NCBI GenBank assembly: GCA_025056215.1
Contig: JANWWC010000001.1
Location: 1-64,000, forward strand
DNA: 64,000 nt
Source of the DNA: Cytophagales bacterium
Lineage (GTDB): Bacteria > Bacteroidota > Bacteroidia > Cytophagales > Flammeovirgaceae
Reading direction: 5' to 3'
Shown here one piece after another: positions 8,726-17,700 of the stretch. Numbering within the stretch: position 1 is the stretch's first letter; every line of letters starts with the position of its first letter. Position numbers and translations under genes: made by a program. The notes beneath the pieces were generated by a model. The model was not told the DNA's origin, did no database searches, and worked only from the letters and a program-made list of their open reading frames with translations.

Positions 8726-11700
8726 TTACCAAATTCTAAAATCGTTTTCCAGGTTTTCAGCGCGCGAGGTCGGGTTTTGTTTTCCTTCTGTTAAAAAAGA
8801 TACCCTTTGGGCTACATATTTGCGCAATTCTCCTACGGTGATTTTCTTATCCTGATTCAAGTCTGCTTTTGCCGATTTGATTCCCTCGATAAATGAATAC
8901 GTAAAGACACCATTTTTCCACACATCGCTTTCAAAAGCAAACTCTGCCCCACCTGCCGCACTGATAATTGCTGCACCTGTGCCTTTGTTTAAGTCTGGAA
9001 ATAAATCGTTGAGAAGATAAAAACTTGTAGAAGAAATTTCTTGCACTACCATTTTGGTTTTAAAACCTCTGCTTTTTACAGAAGTTTTTTCTGCATTCTT
9101 TTCAGAGGCTGCAACTGTGATTGATTCACTATCCAACTCGCCTGAATGACAAGCATCTAATAGCATCAGTCGATTACGCGCTGGAATTTGCTCAAACAAA
9201 CCCTCTAATTGCTCGTACAAAATACCGCCGTTTTGTGGGTTGCTAAAATCTGTTGTACTGGTGGCAAAATACCAATTTTGGCCGGCGATTAAACCGTGTC
9301 CTGCTACAAAAATAACGGCATAATCGTTTACATTGCTCTGAGATAAGAACGTTTTTGCTTTTTGAAGCGAGATTGCTGTAGCTTCTTGGTTGTGCAGTTG
9401 CAAAAATTTAACTTCTGAGAATACTTTTCCAGTCGCTCCTTGCCATTGCTTGAGCAAATCAGTTGCGTCTTTAGTTGGATAAGTCAGATCGTAAGAAGCG
9501 TCTTTGTATTGAGAAACAGCTATCGAAACGTAATAAAGCACAGGCAGTTTGGTTTCTTTTGCCTGATAATAAAGCCGTACAGTTTCATAGGGCGATTGGT
9601 TGCCGTTTTGGTCGAACGCCACTATTTGTATTTTGTTTCTTCCATGAGAAAGCGTAGTAGTAAAGCTTTCATTGATGTTCAAACTTAAATTCGTCAAATC
9701 GGTGCGTTTTATGCGGACATCATTTATATATACGTCATAGCGTTGCAAAGGAACTGCCGATTGTGCTGTAAATGAAAGATTTATGTTCGGATTATCTACC
9801 TTTCCCGAGGGGCTATTGATAACTATTTTAATAGGATTAGGTTCTAATCGTAAGTCAGTTTCTTTCAAATTGTATTTTTTCAAGCGGCGTTGATAAGCGT
9901 TGTAGAGTTGGTTCATAAACTTTTCATCCGCAACTTTGAGGCTTTTGGCTACTAAGTCAGGGCGATTGAGCAACAAATCAAATTGTTCCATCGTGTAAAA
10001 TTGCGGATTTTCTGTACGCGACATATTTTCTACAAAGCCAAAGAGGCGTCCTCCTCTTTTAGAAGAAGCGTAACGGAATTTGGTATCAAAACAAATCCAT
10101 TCGTTGTCTTGAACAAACAAGGAAGCGAGTGGCTTCACTATATTTTGGTTGTTAATTTTTTGTCCAGTTTCGTTAAGATTCCAAAGACAAATGGTTTGGT
10201 CATCGCCCAGACTTACAGCATAGTTGCCATTAGGCGAAATGGCTAAGCTCTTAATACCACTCGAATGTCCTTTAAAACGCCTTAATTCGTTTCCACTGGC
10301 ATCGAATAGCACTAAATTCAAAGTAAAACCTACTAGAATATTTCCGTTAGGTGTAAAGGTAAATGTACTAACAGTGCCGTAGTTTCGTTTTGTGTTGATG
10401 AAGTTTTCACCTACTTTTAAAATGTCTAAGTCAAGTATTTGGTTGTTGATGTAGCGTGCAAGTTGTACTCCGTTATGCTTATGCTTTAAGTAGTTGGGCA
10501 ATGCAGTTACAGGAAGATTTTCTGTGATAAGTTGTAACTTCTCAAAGTCGAATACGGCTAAGTGTTTATCAGCAGGGTATTCGGTTGGTTGACCTTGCAT
10601 ATCTCGCGGAAAAAAAGATGAAAGTGCAATTTTTAATCCATCGCCTAAAAATGCAACACCTTGTGTAGGAGCAACTTTTCCGATTTTTTTGATGAGTTTT
10701 CCTTCTTTTGTATTCCACAACACTAATTCGTTATCCGAATTGCGAAAAACGATAGTTTCATCATCGAGAAAGTTATTAGTTTTTCCTGGTCCGCTATAAG
10801 AACCTATCTTTTCTCCTTCTGGAAAAGAATATACAGCGTTTCCTAGCAGAACAGCTTTTCCGCTGGGAGAAAAACGAATCGCTCCTTCTACACTCATATT
10901 CGCTTCCGCAAAGAGTCGAATATGATTACCTTGTATATCCCACAAATGCGTATGGTTAGGGTCTGATGAAAGTACATATTTTCCGTCGGGAGAGGTAGCT
11001 ACTGAAACAAGTGCTTTGTTATGTTTACCGGGGTCTAATTGTTTTTCATTAACAAACTTTACAGTTTCTCCGTCAGAAACGAGTTCAGCCCAATATACTG
11101 ACTTAGAAGCATATCGGCTTACTACCAAATACTTGCCATCTGGAGAAAAACTTACTCCCGAAACGTCGCTTTCAAACACTTTATCAGGTGCTTTGACAAA
11201 TCGGTTTTGTTTTTGAGAAAATACTTTTTGAATATATGCTTGATTCCAAATATAAAGAGATTTATCGTTATTTCCTGAGGCAAGAAACTCTTGCGAACAG
11301 GCTATCGTATTGATAGACTGTGGCGAACCATCGAGTACGCCCAAAAGCTCACCGTTGGTAAGGTCATACACTTTGATGCTACCTACAAAAGCACCTTTGT
11401 TTTTATCCATAAAACCACCTGCGTAGATACGTTTGCCGTCGGGAGAAAGCACTGCGCGGAAGAATTGTCCTTCCTCGGTTGATGTGCTATAAGTGCGAAT
11501 GGTTCGGATATTTTCTCCTGTTTCTACGTCCCAAAGTCGAATCGTTTTATCTTTGGAAAGGGTGATAATGACGTTCAAAGATTGGCTAAATAAGATACTC
11601 ATGATTTCGTCGGTATGCTTTTGTGGCTCTACTACCACAGAAGGACGAAAAACTACTTGTGCAGCTACTTTGGGCGTTACGCGCTTGGCAACTTGTTCAG

Positions 11701-12028
11701 CCAAAATATCTATGCTGTAGGCATCTAATGTCCAATACGCCAAGGATTTTGTATAAGTAGGGAGTTGTTTGGAACAAGGTGTTTTGGTGGTTCCACTTAC
11801 GAGAAGAGCGTTTTTCAATCCGTTTTCTGTTCCGTCAAAACGCCCGTTGGCATCGTACAAAAACCAATCATTTCCCCAAACCGTTAGAGTCAGCAACGGA
11901 TTAGAAAGAGTTTCCATGCCTTTGGCATTATATTGATAAGTATTTCCGTTCGCAGAAAATTCAAAAGAAACCGCTTGCCCAAACAACAAACGATTTCCAA
12001 ATAAAATAACAAAAAGTATCTTTTTCAT
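8726..12028 (-). CDS. Secreted WD40-caspase (peptidase C14) protein with EF-hand-like motif
   Basis: 1100 residues from the ATG at 12028; the frame also opens at a TTG at 12043 overlapping the upstream gene, but the ATG gives a clean signal peptide (MKKILFVILFGNRLLFGQA). Order: N-terminal beta region (20-130); WD40-type propeller repeats (about 135-640, e.g. KDKTIRLWDVETGE, DDQTICLWNLNE); an Ig-like segment (about 720-815); then a caspase-like domain (830-1100) with His911 in VAGHGL and Cys960 in DACHSGE, the full catalytic dyad. Near the end (1056-1067) DLNQDKKITVGEL fits an EF-hand calcium loop, as in some metacaspase-like proteins. It is probably a periplasmic or surface Arg/Lys- or Asp-directed protease whose propeller recognises a partner; the specificity is unknown. 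The gene lies 8 bases behind the gene at 12037 and so is probably in one transcript. Confidence 0.88.
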   Translation of the reverse strand: MKKILFVILFGNRLLFGQAVSFEFSANGNTYQYNAKGMETLSNPLLTLTVWGNDWFLYDANGRFDGTENGLKNALLVSGTTKTPCSKQLPTYTKSLAYWTLDAYSIDILAEQVAKRVTPKVAAQVVFRPSVVVEPQKHTDEIMSILFSQSLNVIITLSKDKTIRLWDVETGENIRTIRTYSTSTEEGQFFRAVLSPDGKRIYAGGFMDKNKGAFVGSIKVYDLTNGELLGVLDGSPQSINTIACSQEFLASGNNDKSLYIWNQAYIQKVFSQKQNRFVKAPDKVFESDVSGVSFSPDGKYLVVSRYASKSVYWAELVSDGETVKFVNEKQLDPGKHNKALVSVATSPDGKYVLSSDPNHTHLWDIQGNHIRLFAEANMSVEGAIRFSPSGKAVLLGNAVYSFPEGEKIGSYSGPGKTNNFLDDETIVFRNSDNELVLWNTKEGKLIKKIGKVAPTQGVAFLGDGLKIALSSFFPRDMQGQPTEYPADKHLAVFDFEKLQLITENLPVTALPNYLKHKHNGVQLARYINNQILDLDILKVGENFINTKRNYGTVSTFTFTPNGNILVGFTLNLVLFDASGNELRRFKGHSSGIKSLAISPNGNYAVSLGDDQTICLWNLNETGQKINNQNIVKPLASLFVQDNEWICFDTKFRYASSKRGGRLFGFVENMSRTENPQFYTMEQFDLLLNRPDLVAKSLKVADEKFMNQLYNAYQRRLKKYNLKETDLRLEPNPIKIVINSPSGKVDNPNINLSFTAQSAVPLQRYDVYINDVRIKRTDLTNLSLNINESFTTTLSHGRNKIQIVAFDQNGNQSPYETVRLYYQAKETKLPVLYYVSIAVSQYKDASYDLTYPTKDATDLLKQWQGATGKVFSEVKFLQLHNQEATAISLQKAKTFLSQSNVNDYAVIFVAGHGLIAGQNWYFATSTTDFSNPQNGGILYEQLEGLFEQIPARNRLMLLDACHSGELDSESITVAASEKNAEKTSVKSRGFKTKMVVQEISSTSFYLLNDLFPDLNKGTGAAIISAAGGAEFAFESDVWKNGVFTYSFIEGIKSAKADLNQDKKITVGELRKYVAQRVSFLTEGKQNPTSRAENLENDFRIW

Positions 12029-12036
12029 GTTAATTT

Positions 12037-13539
12037 TTACCAATTCTCAAAACCTACTCTTGCAATTTCTTCGCCAGTGGCAAGATTGAGAAAAAACGAT
12101 TTGCTTCCATCGTTATCTTTTCTCACTAAAAAAATTACGCCTGTTTCTTCGTTCACTGCTACACTTCCTATTTCTGCGTTGAAAGATTTTTGATAAACTG
12201 TATTTTGGTTTTGCAAATTAATCAATTCTAAGTTTTTGCCTCCCCACAACAAGATATATCGCTTGTCTTGGGTGAGGTAACTATCTTCATAAGTTTCTTT
12301 TAAAGGTATGGTTTGTATTTTTTGTTTAGTAGATTTGTCTAAAATATGAAGTTCCCTATATTTAGCAGCATAGACTTTATCGCCGTTCTCACAGACTGTT
12401 TTATAATCCGGAAAGGGTTGTGCAGCACCTGTGATAAAGTTAATAAGTTTTGTACCTTCTTTATAATTGTAAAACAGCAAATGTGATTCATCAAAAATTG
12501 CTGCTACATAGCCACCTTTTTTAGGAATTTTAATTTTCTTAGATTCTATTTTTTGTCCTGTTTTTATTTCAAAGCTGTGTAAAGTAGAGGTGTTCATATC
12601 TATCACCAACAGTTTATCCTGATAATTAAAGGATTTGACGCTCTCATCTCCGTTTGATGGAAACGAATGTTCAGCTAATTTTTCGCCTTTCAAGTAGTTA
12701 TGGATAATTACTACTCTGTCTTTATTACGCCTTTCTATAAAAGTAATCGTTTTGGAAGGACGATGTAAGCCATCTCTTAAAAAAACTAAATAACTAGGCT
12801 TATGGAGTGTAGTGAGCGAGTCGCCTGTATCGGTCCATAAAGTAAGTCCCCTCTCTGACAGCGTGATAGGTGTGTTATTGTCATCAAAGTCAGTAATGGC
12901 TGATGAGTACATGAGCTTTTCTTTGGGTTTTCTGGCAGGGTTGTGCAACCGCAAAGAATACGACTTGAACATAGCTCTTCCTGATGCAATATAACCAGCG
13001 TGTGTGATAGGCAAACTAAAATTTCTTTTTGCCCAACCCAGTGCGTTGTTCGCCGCTTCTACGTTAATTTGTTTTTCTTTATTTATTTTGATTCTTACGC
13101 CAAATTTTGAACGAACGTCCCAGGAAATATTATCAGAAAATAAGATAGTTGCATTTCCTCCACTGGTGGGTCTTGTCGTGAAAATATAACGTCCCGTAGT
13201 GCGGACAAATTCTAAGATAAACATTTGATTATCAGAAGTTACAAAGCCTACACCGAATCGTCCGTCGCCCTCCAAAAATTCCAAAGTGGTGTAAAACTCT
13301 ATTTCTTCACCTTCTGGAATAGGTTTCATAGAGCTAAAAATCGTATGCACATCGCTGAAAGCATTGACGAGTAATCCGCCTCCGTAATTAGGATTTACTA
13401 TCAACTCATTTGTAGAACGAGAACTCCAATACGTTCCACTTTCACCAAACTTATACACGTTTTCTACATAGCCGACTGGTTGAGCATAACTCAAAGTAGT
13501 AAAAGCTAGCAAAAAAAGATTTAGAATTGTTTTTTTCAT
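12037..13539 (-). CDS. Secreted protein of unknown function, jelly-roll plus propeller-like, operon partner of the caspase
   Basis: 500 residues with a signal peptide (MKKTILNLFLLAFTTLSYAQ). Residues about 25-200 look like an all-beta, lectin/laminin-G-like domain (EIEFYTTLEFLEGDGRFGVG, then TTGRYIFTTRPT). Residues 215-500 contain repeated short beta strands with KLLVIDMNTSTLHSFE, KVYAAKYRELHILD and RYILLWGGKNLELI, the texture of a six- or seven-bladed propeller without clear WD dipeptides. I do not recognise a named family. It ends 9 bases before the ATG of the caspase gene, in the same direction, so co-transcription and joint function in the periplasm or at the surface are likely. Confidence 0.75.
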   Translation of the reverse strand: MKKTILNLFLLAFTTLSYAQPVGYVENVYKFGESGTYWSSRSTNELIVNPNYGGGLLVNAFSDVHTIFSSMKPIPEGEEIEFYTTLEFLEGDGRFGVGFVTSDNQMFILEFVRTTGRYIFTTRPTSGGNATILFSDNISWDVRSKFGVRIKINKEKQINVEAANNALGWAKRNFSLPITHAGYIASGRAMFKSYSLRLHNPARKPKEKLMYSSAITDFDDNNTPITLSERGLTLWTDTGDSLTTLHKPSYLVFLRDGLHRPSKTITFIERRNKDRVVIIHNYLKGEKLAEHSFPSNGDESVKSFNYQDKLLVIDMNTSTLHSFEIKTGQKIESKKIKIPKKGGYVAAIFDESHLLFYNYKEGTKLINFITGAAQPFPDYKTVCENGDKVYAAKYRELHILDKSTKQKIQTIPLKETYEDSYLTQDKRYILLWGGKNLELINLQNQNTVYQKSFNAEIGSVAVNEETGVIFLVRKDNDGSKSFFLNLATGEEIARVGFENW

Positions 13540-13699
13540 TTTTAGAGTGATTTAAAATTCAACGTTATAAAATTCATTGATGTAATTCAATCCGTATTTT
13601 AAGGTAATTTACTCCAGGAGGGTCTTATTTTTCTTGTACTTCGTAAACAAATCTTTTCTACAAAGAATTTTCTATGCAAAGACGAATGCAAATAACCAT

Positions 13700-14695
13700 A
13701 TGATTCAGAACGACAATTTAGAAAAATATCGATTCATAGGAGATGAACAAGCGGACCCAGTTGTCGAGTTTTGTGCAAAAAGTGTAAATAAAGATTTGGT
13801 TCAATTCTTACTTTTTCAAGATACATCCAACTTGTTGAGTCATCTTCCTGTCGAATTACAATTGAAGTGGGAGAAGATGCAACAGTTTCCTGCATGGATA
13901 GACTTTCAAAAAATCAAAATAGCGACCGACTTTTTTTCGAAATATGCTCAACCTATCATGACAATGTTGGGATTGTACTCTTTACCTTATTGCTATGCAG
14001 CAGCTAAAGGAGTAAAGGTGCTTTATTTTTCGGAGCGCTTGCGCTCTGATACATTAAAAAGATTGTATGAAACAGCAGAATTTGTTTGGAACGTTACTCA
14101 ATACGACCATTGGATAGATGGAAAAATTTTTAAGTTTACTCAAAAAATAAGATTTCTTCATGCTTGGATACGTTATTGTATTTGTCGATTACCTTCTTGG
14201 AAAATCTCATGGGGACTTCCCATTAATCAAGAAGATATGGCAGGAACAAATTTGGCTTTTTCTCTTATTGTTCTGAGAGGATTGCGAAAAATTCAGCTGA
14301 AAGTTTCTTTCCAAGAAGCTGAATCTTACTTACATTTGTGGAATGTAGTAGGAAATCTGCTCGGAATAGATGAAAGATTGATTCCTAAGACCTTAAAACA
14401 AGCCAGTCTTCTCGAACAAAAAATTGCTGAAAGACAATTTGTTCCTTCTATGGAAGGACAAACTCTCACAAAAAAGCTTGTGAATACATTACATGAAGCT
14501 ACTCAAAAAAAGATTTCTATCAAGATAATTGAAAACTATATTCATTATTTGCTTGGCGATGATGTCTCTTCTGTTTTGAATATAAAAGCTGACTTTTTGT
14601 ATCCAACTATTTTGTATTCTTATGATATCGGAAAAATGGTTTTTAAAATTAATCCTAATTTTTATGAAAAAAGATCAATTCTAATTTCTGATTAG
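13700..14695 (+). CDS. Oxygenase MpaB-family protein (DUF2236)
   Basis: 331 residues from the ATG at 13700; a TTG at 13634 would add 22 residues of poor quality. The sequence matches the MpaB / latex-clearing-protein related family DUF2236, thought to bind a b-type haem and oxidise lipids or isoprenoids. Visible family traits are GLYSLPYCYAAAKGVKVLYF, a helix with R-x-x-HAWIR, the segment WGLPINQEDMAGTNLAFS, and LHLWNVVGNLLGID towards the end. Histidines in HAWIR and LHLW are candidates for haem ligation. No signal peptide is seen. It is divergent from the caspase operon, and its substrate is unknown. Confidence 0.75.
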   Translation: MIQNDNLEKYRFIGDEQADPVVEFCAKSVNKDLVQFLLFQDTSNLLSHLPVELQLKWEKMQQFPAWIDFQKIKIATDFFSKYAQPIMTMLGLYSLPYCYAAAKGVKVLYFSERLRSDTLKRLYETAEFVWNVTQYDHWIDGKIFKFTQKIRFLHAWIRYCICRLPSWKISWGLPINQEDMAGTNLAFSLIVLRGLRKIQLKVSFQEAESYLHLWNVVGNLLGIDERLIPKTLKQASLLEQKIAERQFVPSMEGQTLTKKLVNTLHEATQKKISIKIIENYIHYLLGDDVSSVLNIKADFLYPTILYSYDIGKMVFKINPNFYEKRSILISD

Positions 14696-14713
14696 AAAAT
14701 TTTAAAAATGTAT

Positions 14714-14721
14714 TATATTTG
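14714..14721 (+). promoter_or_regulatory. Promoter -7 box (TATATTTG) of the large surface-protein gene
   Basis: An exact TAnnTTTG match 28 bases before the ATG at 14749, in the short gap after the oxygenase gene. No good -33 TTTG is seen at 19-20 bases, so strength is uncertain. Confidence 0.45.
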
Positions 14722-14748
14722 AAAGAGTAAATATGAAAGACATGACGC

Positions 14749-17700
14749 ATGATAATTGCCAAGCGATGGAAGATCTTACAAATATTTTCGATTCTTTTAC
14801 TCATTCGTTTTTCTTACGCTCAAACAGGTACTGAGTTTTGGTTTGTCGTTCCTGAGGTAATTTCTTCTTCAGATGCTACTAATCGAGGGCGCACTGCTCT
14901 AGAAGGTTTACACGGAGATCGCCCGGGAGTTATAAGACTAAGTTCTTTAAATCAGCCGACAACTGTTACGATTTCCCGTCCTGCTAATCCTTCTTTCAAA
15001 CCCCGAATTATTAACTTGGGAGCTTTTGAAACTCGCACAGATACTATTCAAGATATTGATGATGCAGAAAATTGGCCTCCTAACACTGTTCTTAACAAAG
15101 GTATTTTTATCAAGGCTACTGCTCCCATTACTGCTTATTACGAAGAAGCGAGCAACAATAACCCTGAAATCTTTCCTTTAAAAGGAAATAATGCTTTAGG
15201 ACGCTTATTTTACATTCCTTCTCAGAACGAGTTTCGCAATCAGAGAGGAAGTGCTGCCTTCGACATTGTAGCAATAGAGGATAATACTACAGTAAAAATT
15301 ACGCTCGCTAACCGAGTAAGAGGTGCTCATGTTTCTGTGACTACACCTGCATACCAAAAAGGGGATGTGATTACTGTCGTACTTCATAGAGGACAAACTT
15401 TTTCTTGTAGAGCTGTAGTAGGTACTGGAGTTGCGTCACTTGCTAACAAACTTACAGGAACAAAAATAGAATCCGATAAGCCTATTGCAGTAGTTTATAC
15501 TGACGATTCTATTATCACAGGTACAAGTGGCTGGGATTTGGTAGGAGACCAACTCGTTCCCGTTTCAGTTGTCGGGACAGAATATATTGCCGTAACAGGA
15601 AGAGAAAACTACGGCAAGGAAGTGATTTATGTTACTTCTACTCAACCAGATACGAGAATTTATGTAAATGGCTCTTCAACACCTGTTGCAGTTTTAGCGC
15701 AAGCAGGTAGTACTTTTAGCATTAAGATGAATGTGAACGACGTAGCCACCTATGTTCGAGCAGATAAACCTGTTTATGCAGTTCATTTGTCAGGAATCAG
15801 TACTCCTACTTCTACAGGTGGAGAACAAGGCGACGCAGTGCTTCCGCCTATCAATTGCACGGGTACTAATTCTCAAAGATTTGTCAGAACTACAGGACTT
15901 ACTTTTTCGATTATGTTGCTTACAAAAAACGGTAATCAAGATGGTTTTAGGTTAATCGTTCCGCGCTCGACTGTGTTCCATACTTTTATGGATACACTCG
16001 ATATTTTGAGTGCTTCCTCTTTTAGAGAAGTGCCAGGTACTAATGGCGAATGGGTTGCAGCACGTTTTGATTTTCCGACAGGCGACACCAGAATTCCACA
16101 TGGAAGCAACAGAGCTAGTCAAATTATCAATACAAAAGGGCTTTTTCACATGGGAATGCTCAACAATGTAGGAGCAAGCGCCACTTACGGATATTTTTCT
16201 GATTATAGTCCTATTAATCTTCCAGAGAATCTTTTAGCCGTTGAAGGTGAACCTGTTATTTTGGCGCCCACTACAAGTAATAGCTACGCAGGAGAATTGT
16301 TTAAATGGTTTCACAATGGAAATTTAATTGATTCTGTGAGCCGTTCTATTGTGGTTTCTGATTCTGGAATTTATAAACTTGAATATAATGCGCCTGGTTG
16401 TCCTATATTAGAGGATTCTGTAAAGATTCGATTTGTAAAGCGTCCTACTTTTGAGCTATGGAACGGAAAACGCGATACTACTGTCTGTCAGAATACTTCG
16501 CTTGCTGTAACAGTTCAAATTCCACCCGATGATACTCTAAAGGCAAATACACATTATGCTTATGAATGGTTTGACCTGCAAACAAATCAGCGGATTTCTC
16601 AAAATCAAACGCTTATGTTGCAGAATAGGAGCAGTGGTACGTTTCGCTATCGAATAAAGGTAACAGATTTTTCTACTTCTGCACAAGCCTTCCGAAACGA
16701 TACTATTACAGTAACAGTCCGACCTGCACCACAAGCAGGATTAGGATTGCAAGATACAATTTGTTTTTATAACCTTCCTTATACCTTTCGTGCAAATCCT
16801 GCTGATAGCTTAAATATATACGCTTACCGATGGAATCACTCTTTCACAGATACGTTTTCTTATTTTACAACTTACCAACAAAATACTTCTATCATTACAG
16901 TCCCTCTTGAAATTAAAAACGTTATAACAGGTTGTAAAACAGATACTTTTGCCAGACTATGGGTAGAACTTAATACTGGTTTTATACCTCAATTCGACTT
17001 AGGAGAAAGAGTTCAATTTGTAGAAAAATCTTCTGCTCCATTTCTTTTGCGCACAACATCTTTTCCTACCAACATTGGATTTCCTCCTCGCTACGAATGG
17101 CGATGGCTAGAAAATTCTAATTTCTTCATTTCTACCCATCAAAATCCTTTTACAAATCCCTTAGCTATCAATGTAGATACAACTCTAAGAACGGTAATGA
17201 CCTACACTCTTACAGCTATTAGCGGAAGTTCTTCGGTAATAGGTCCAAACCTTACGAACGTGAAGCCTTTTTGCCAAACTATTGACACCGTCTCGATTGT
17301 GATTTATCAAGCTCCTAGAGTGAAACTTCCTGCCGATACAACTTTTTGCAACGGAAGTATAGATACTCTTATAATTTCTAATCTTGATACTACCAACCTC
17401 CCTTCAGTCCGTTATCTTTGGAGCACGGGTGATACGGTTTCACAGATTCGATATGTTCCTACTGCTAACAAAACTGATACTGTTGTACTGACGGTGATTG
17501 ACACATTTTTAGGGAGGACGTTTTCTGTTAGCGATACGATGTTTATTCGCTCTGTGAGTCCGCCTGTGTTTTTTTTAAACGATACATTGCTTGAAAGGAG
17601 CCGAGTTCCTTTTGTGTTGAATGCTCGCCACGTTAGCCACAGTAGTGCGACTGCTTATCGATGGAACAGCGATTCGCTGAGAAACCGCGATACTTTGATG

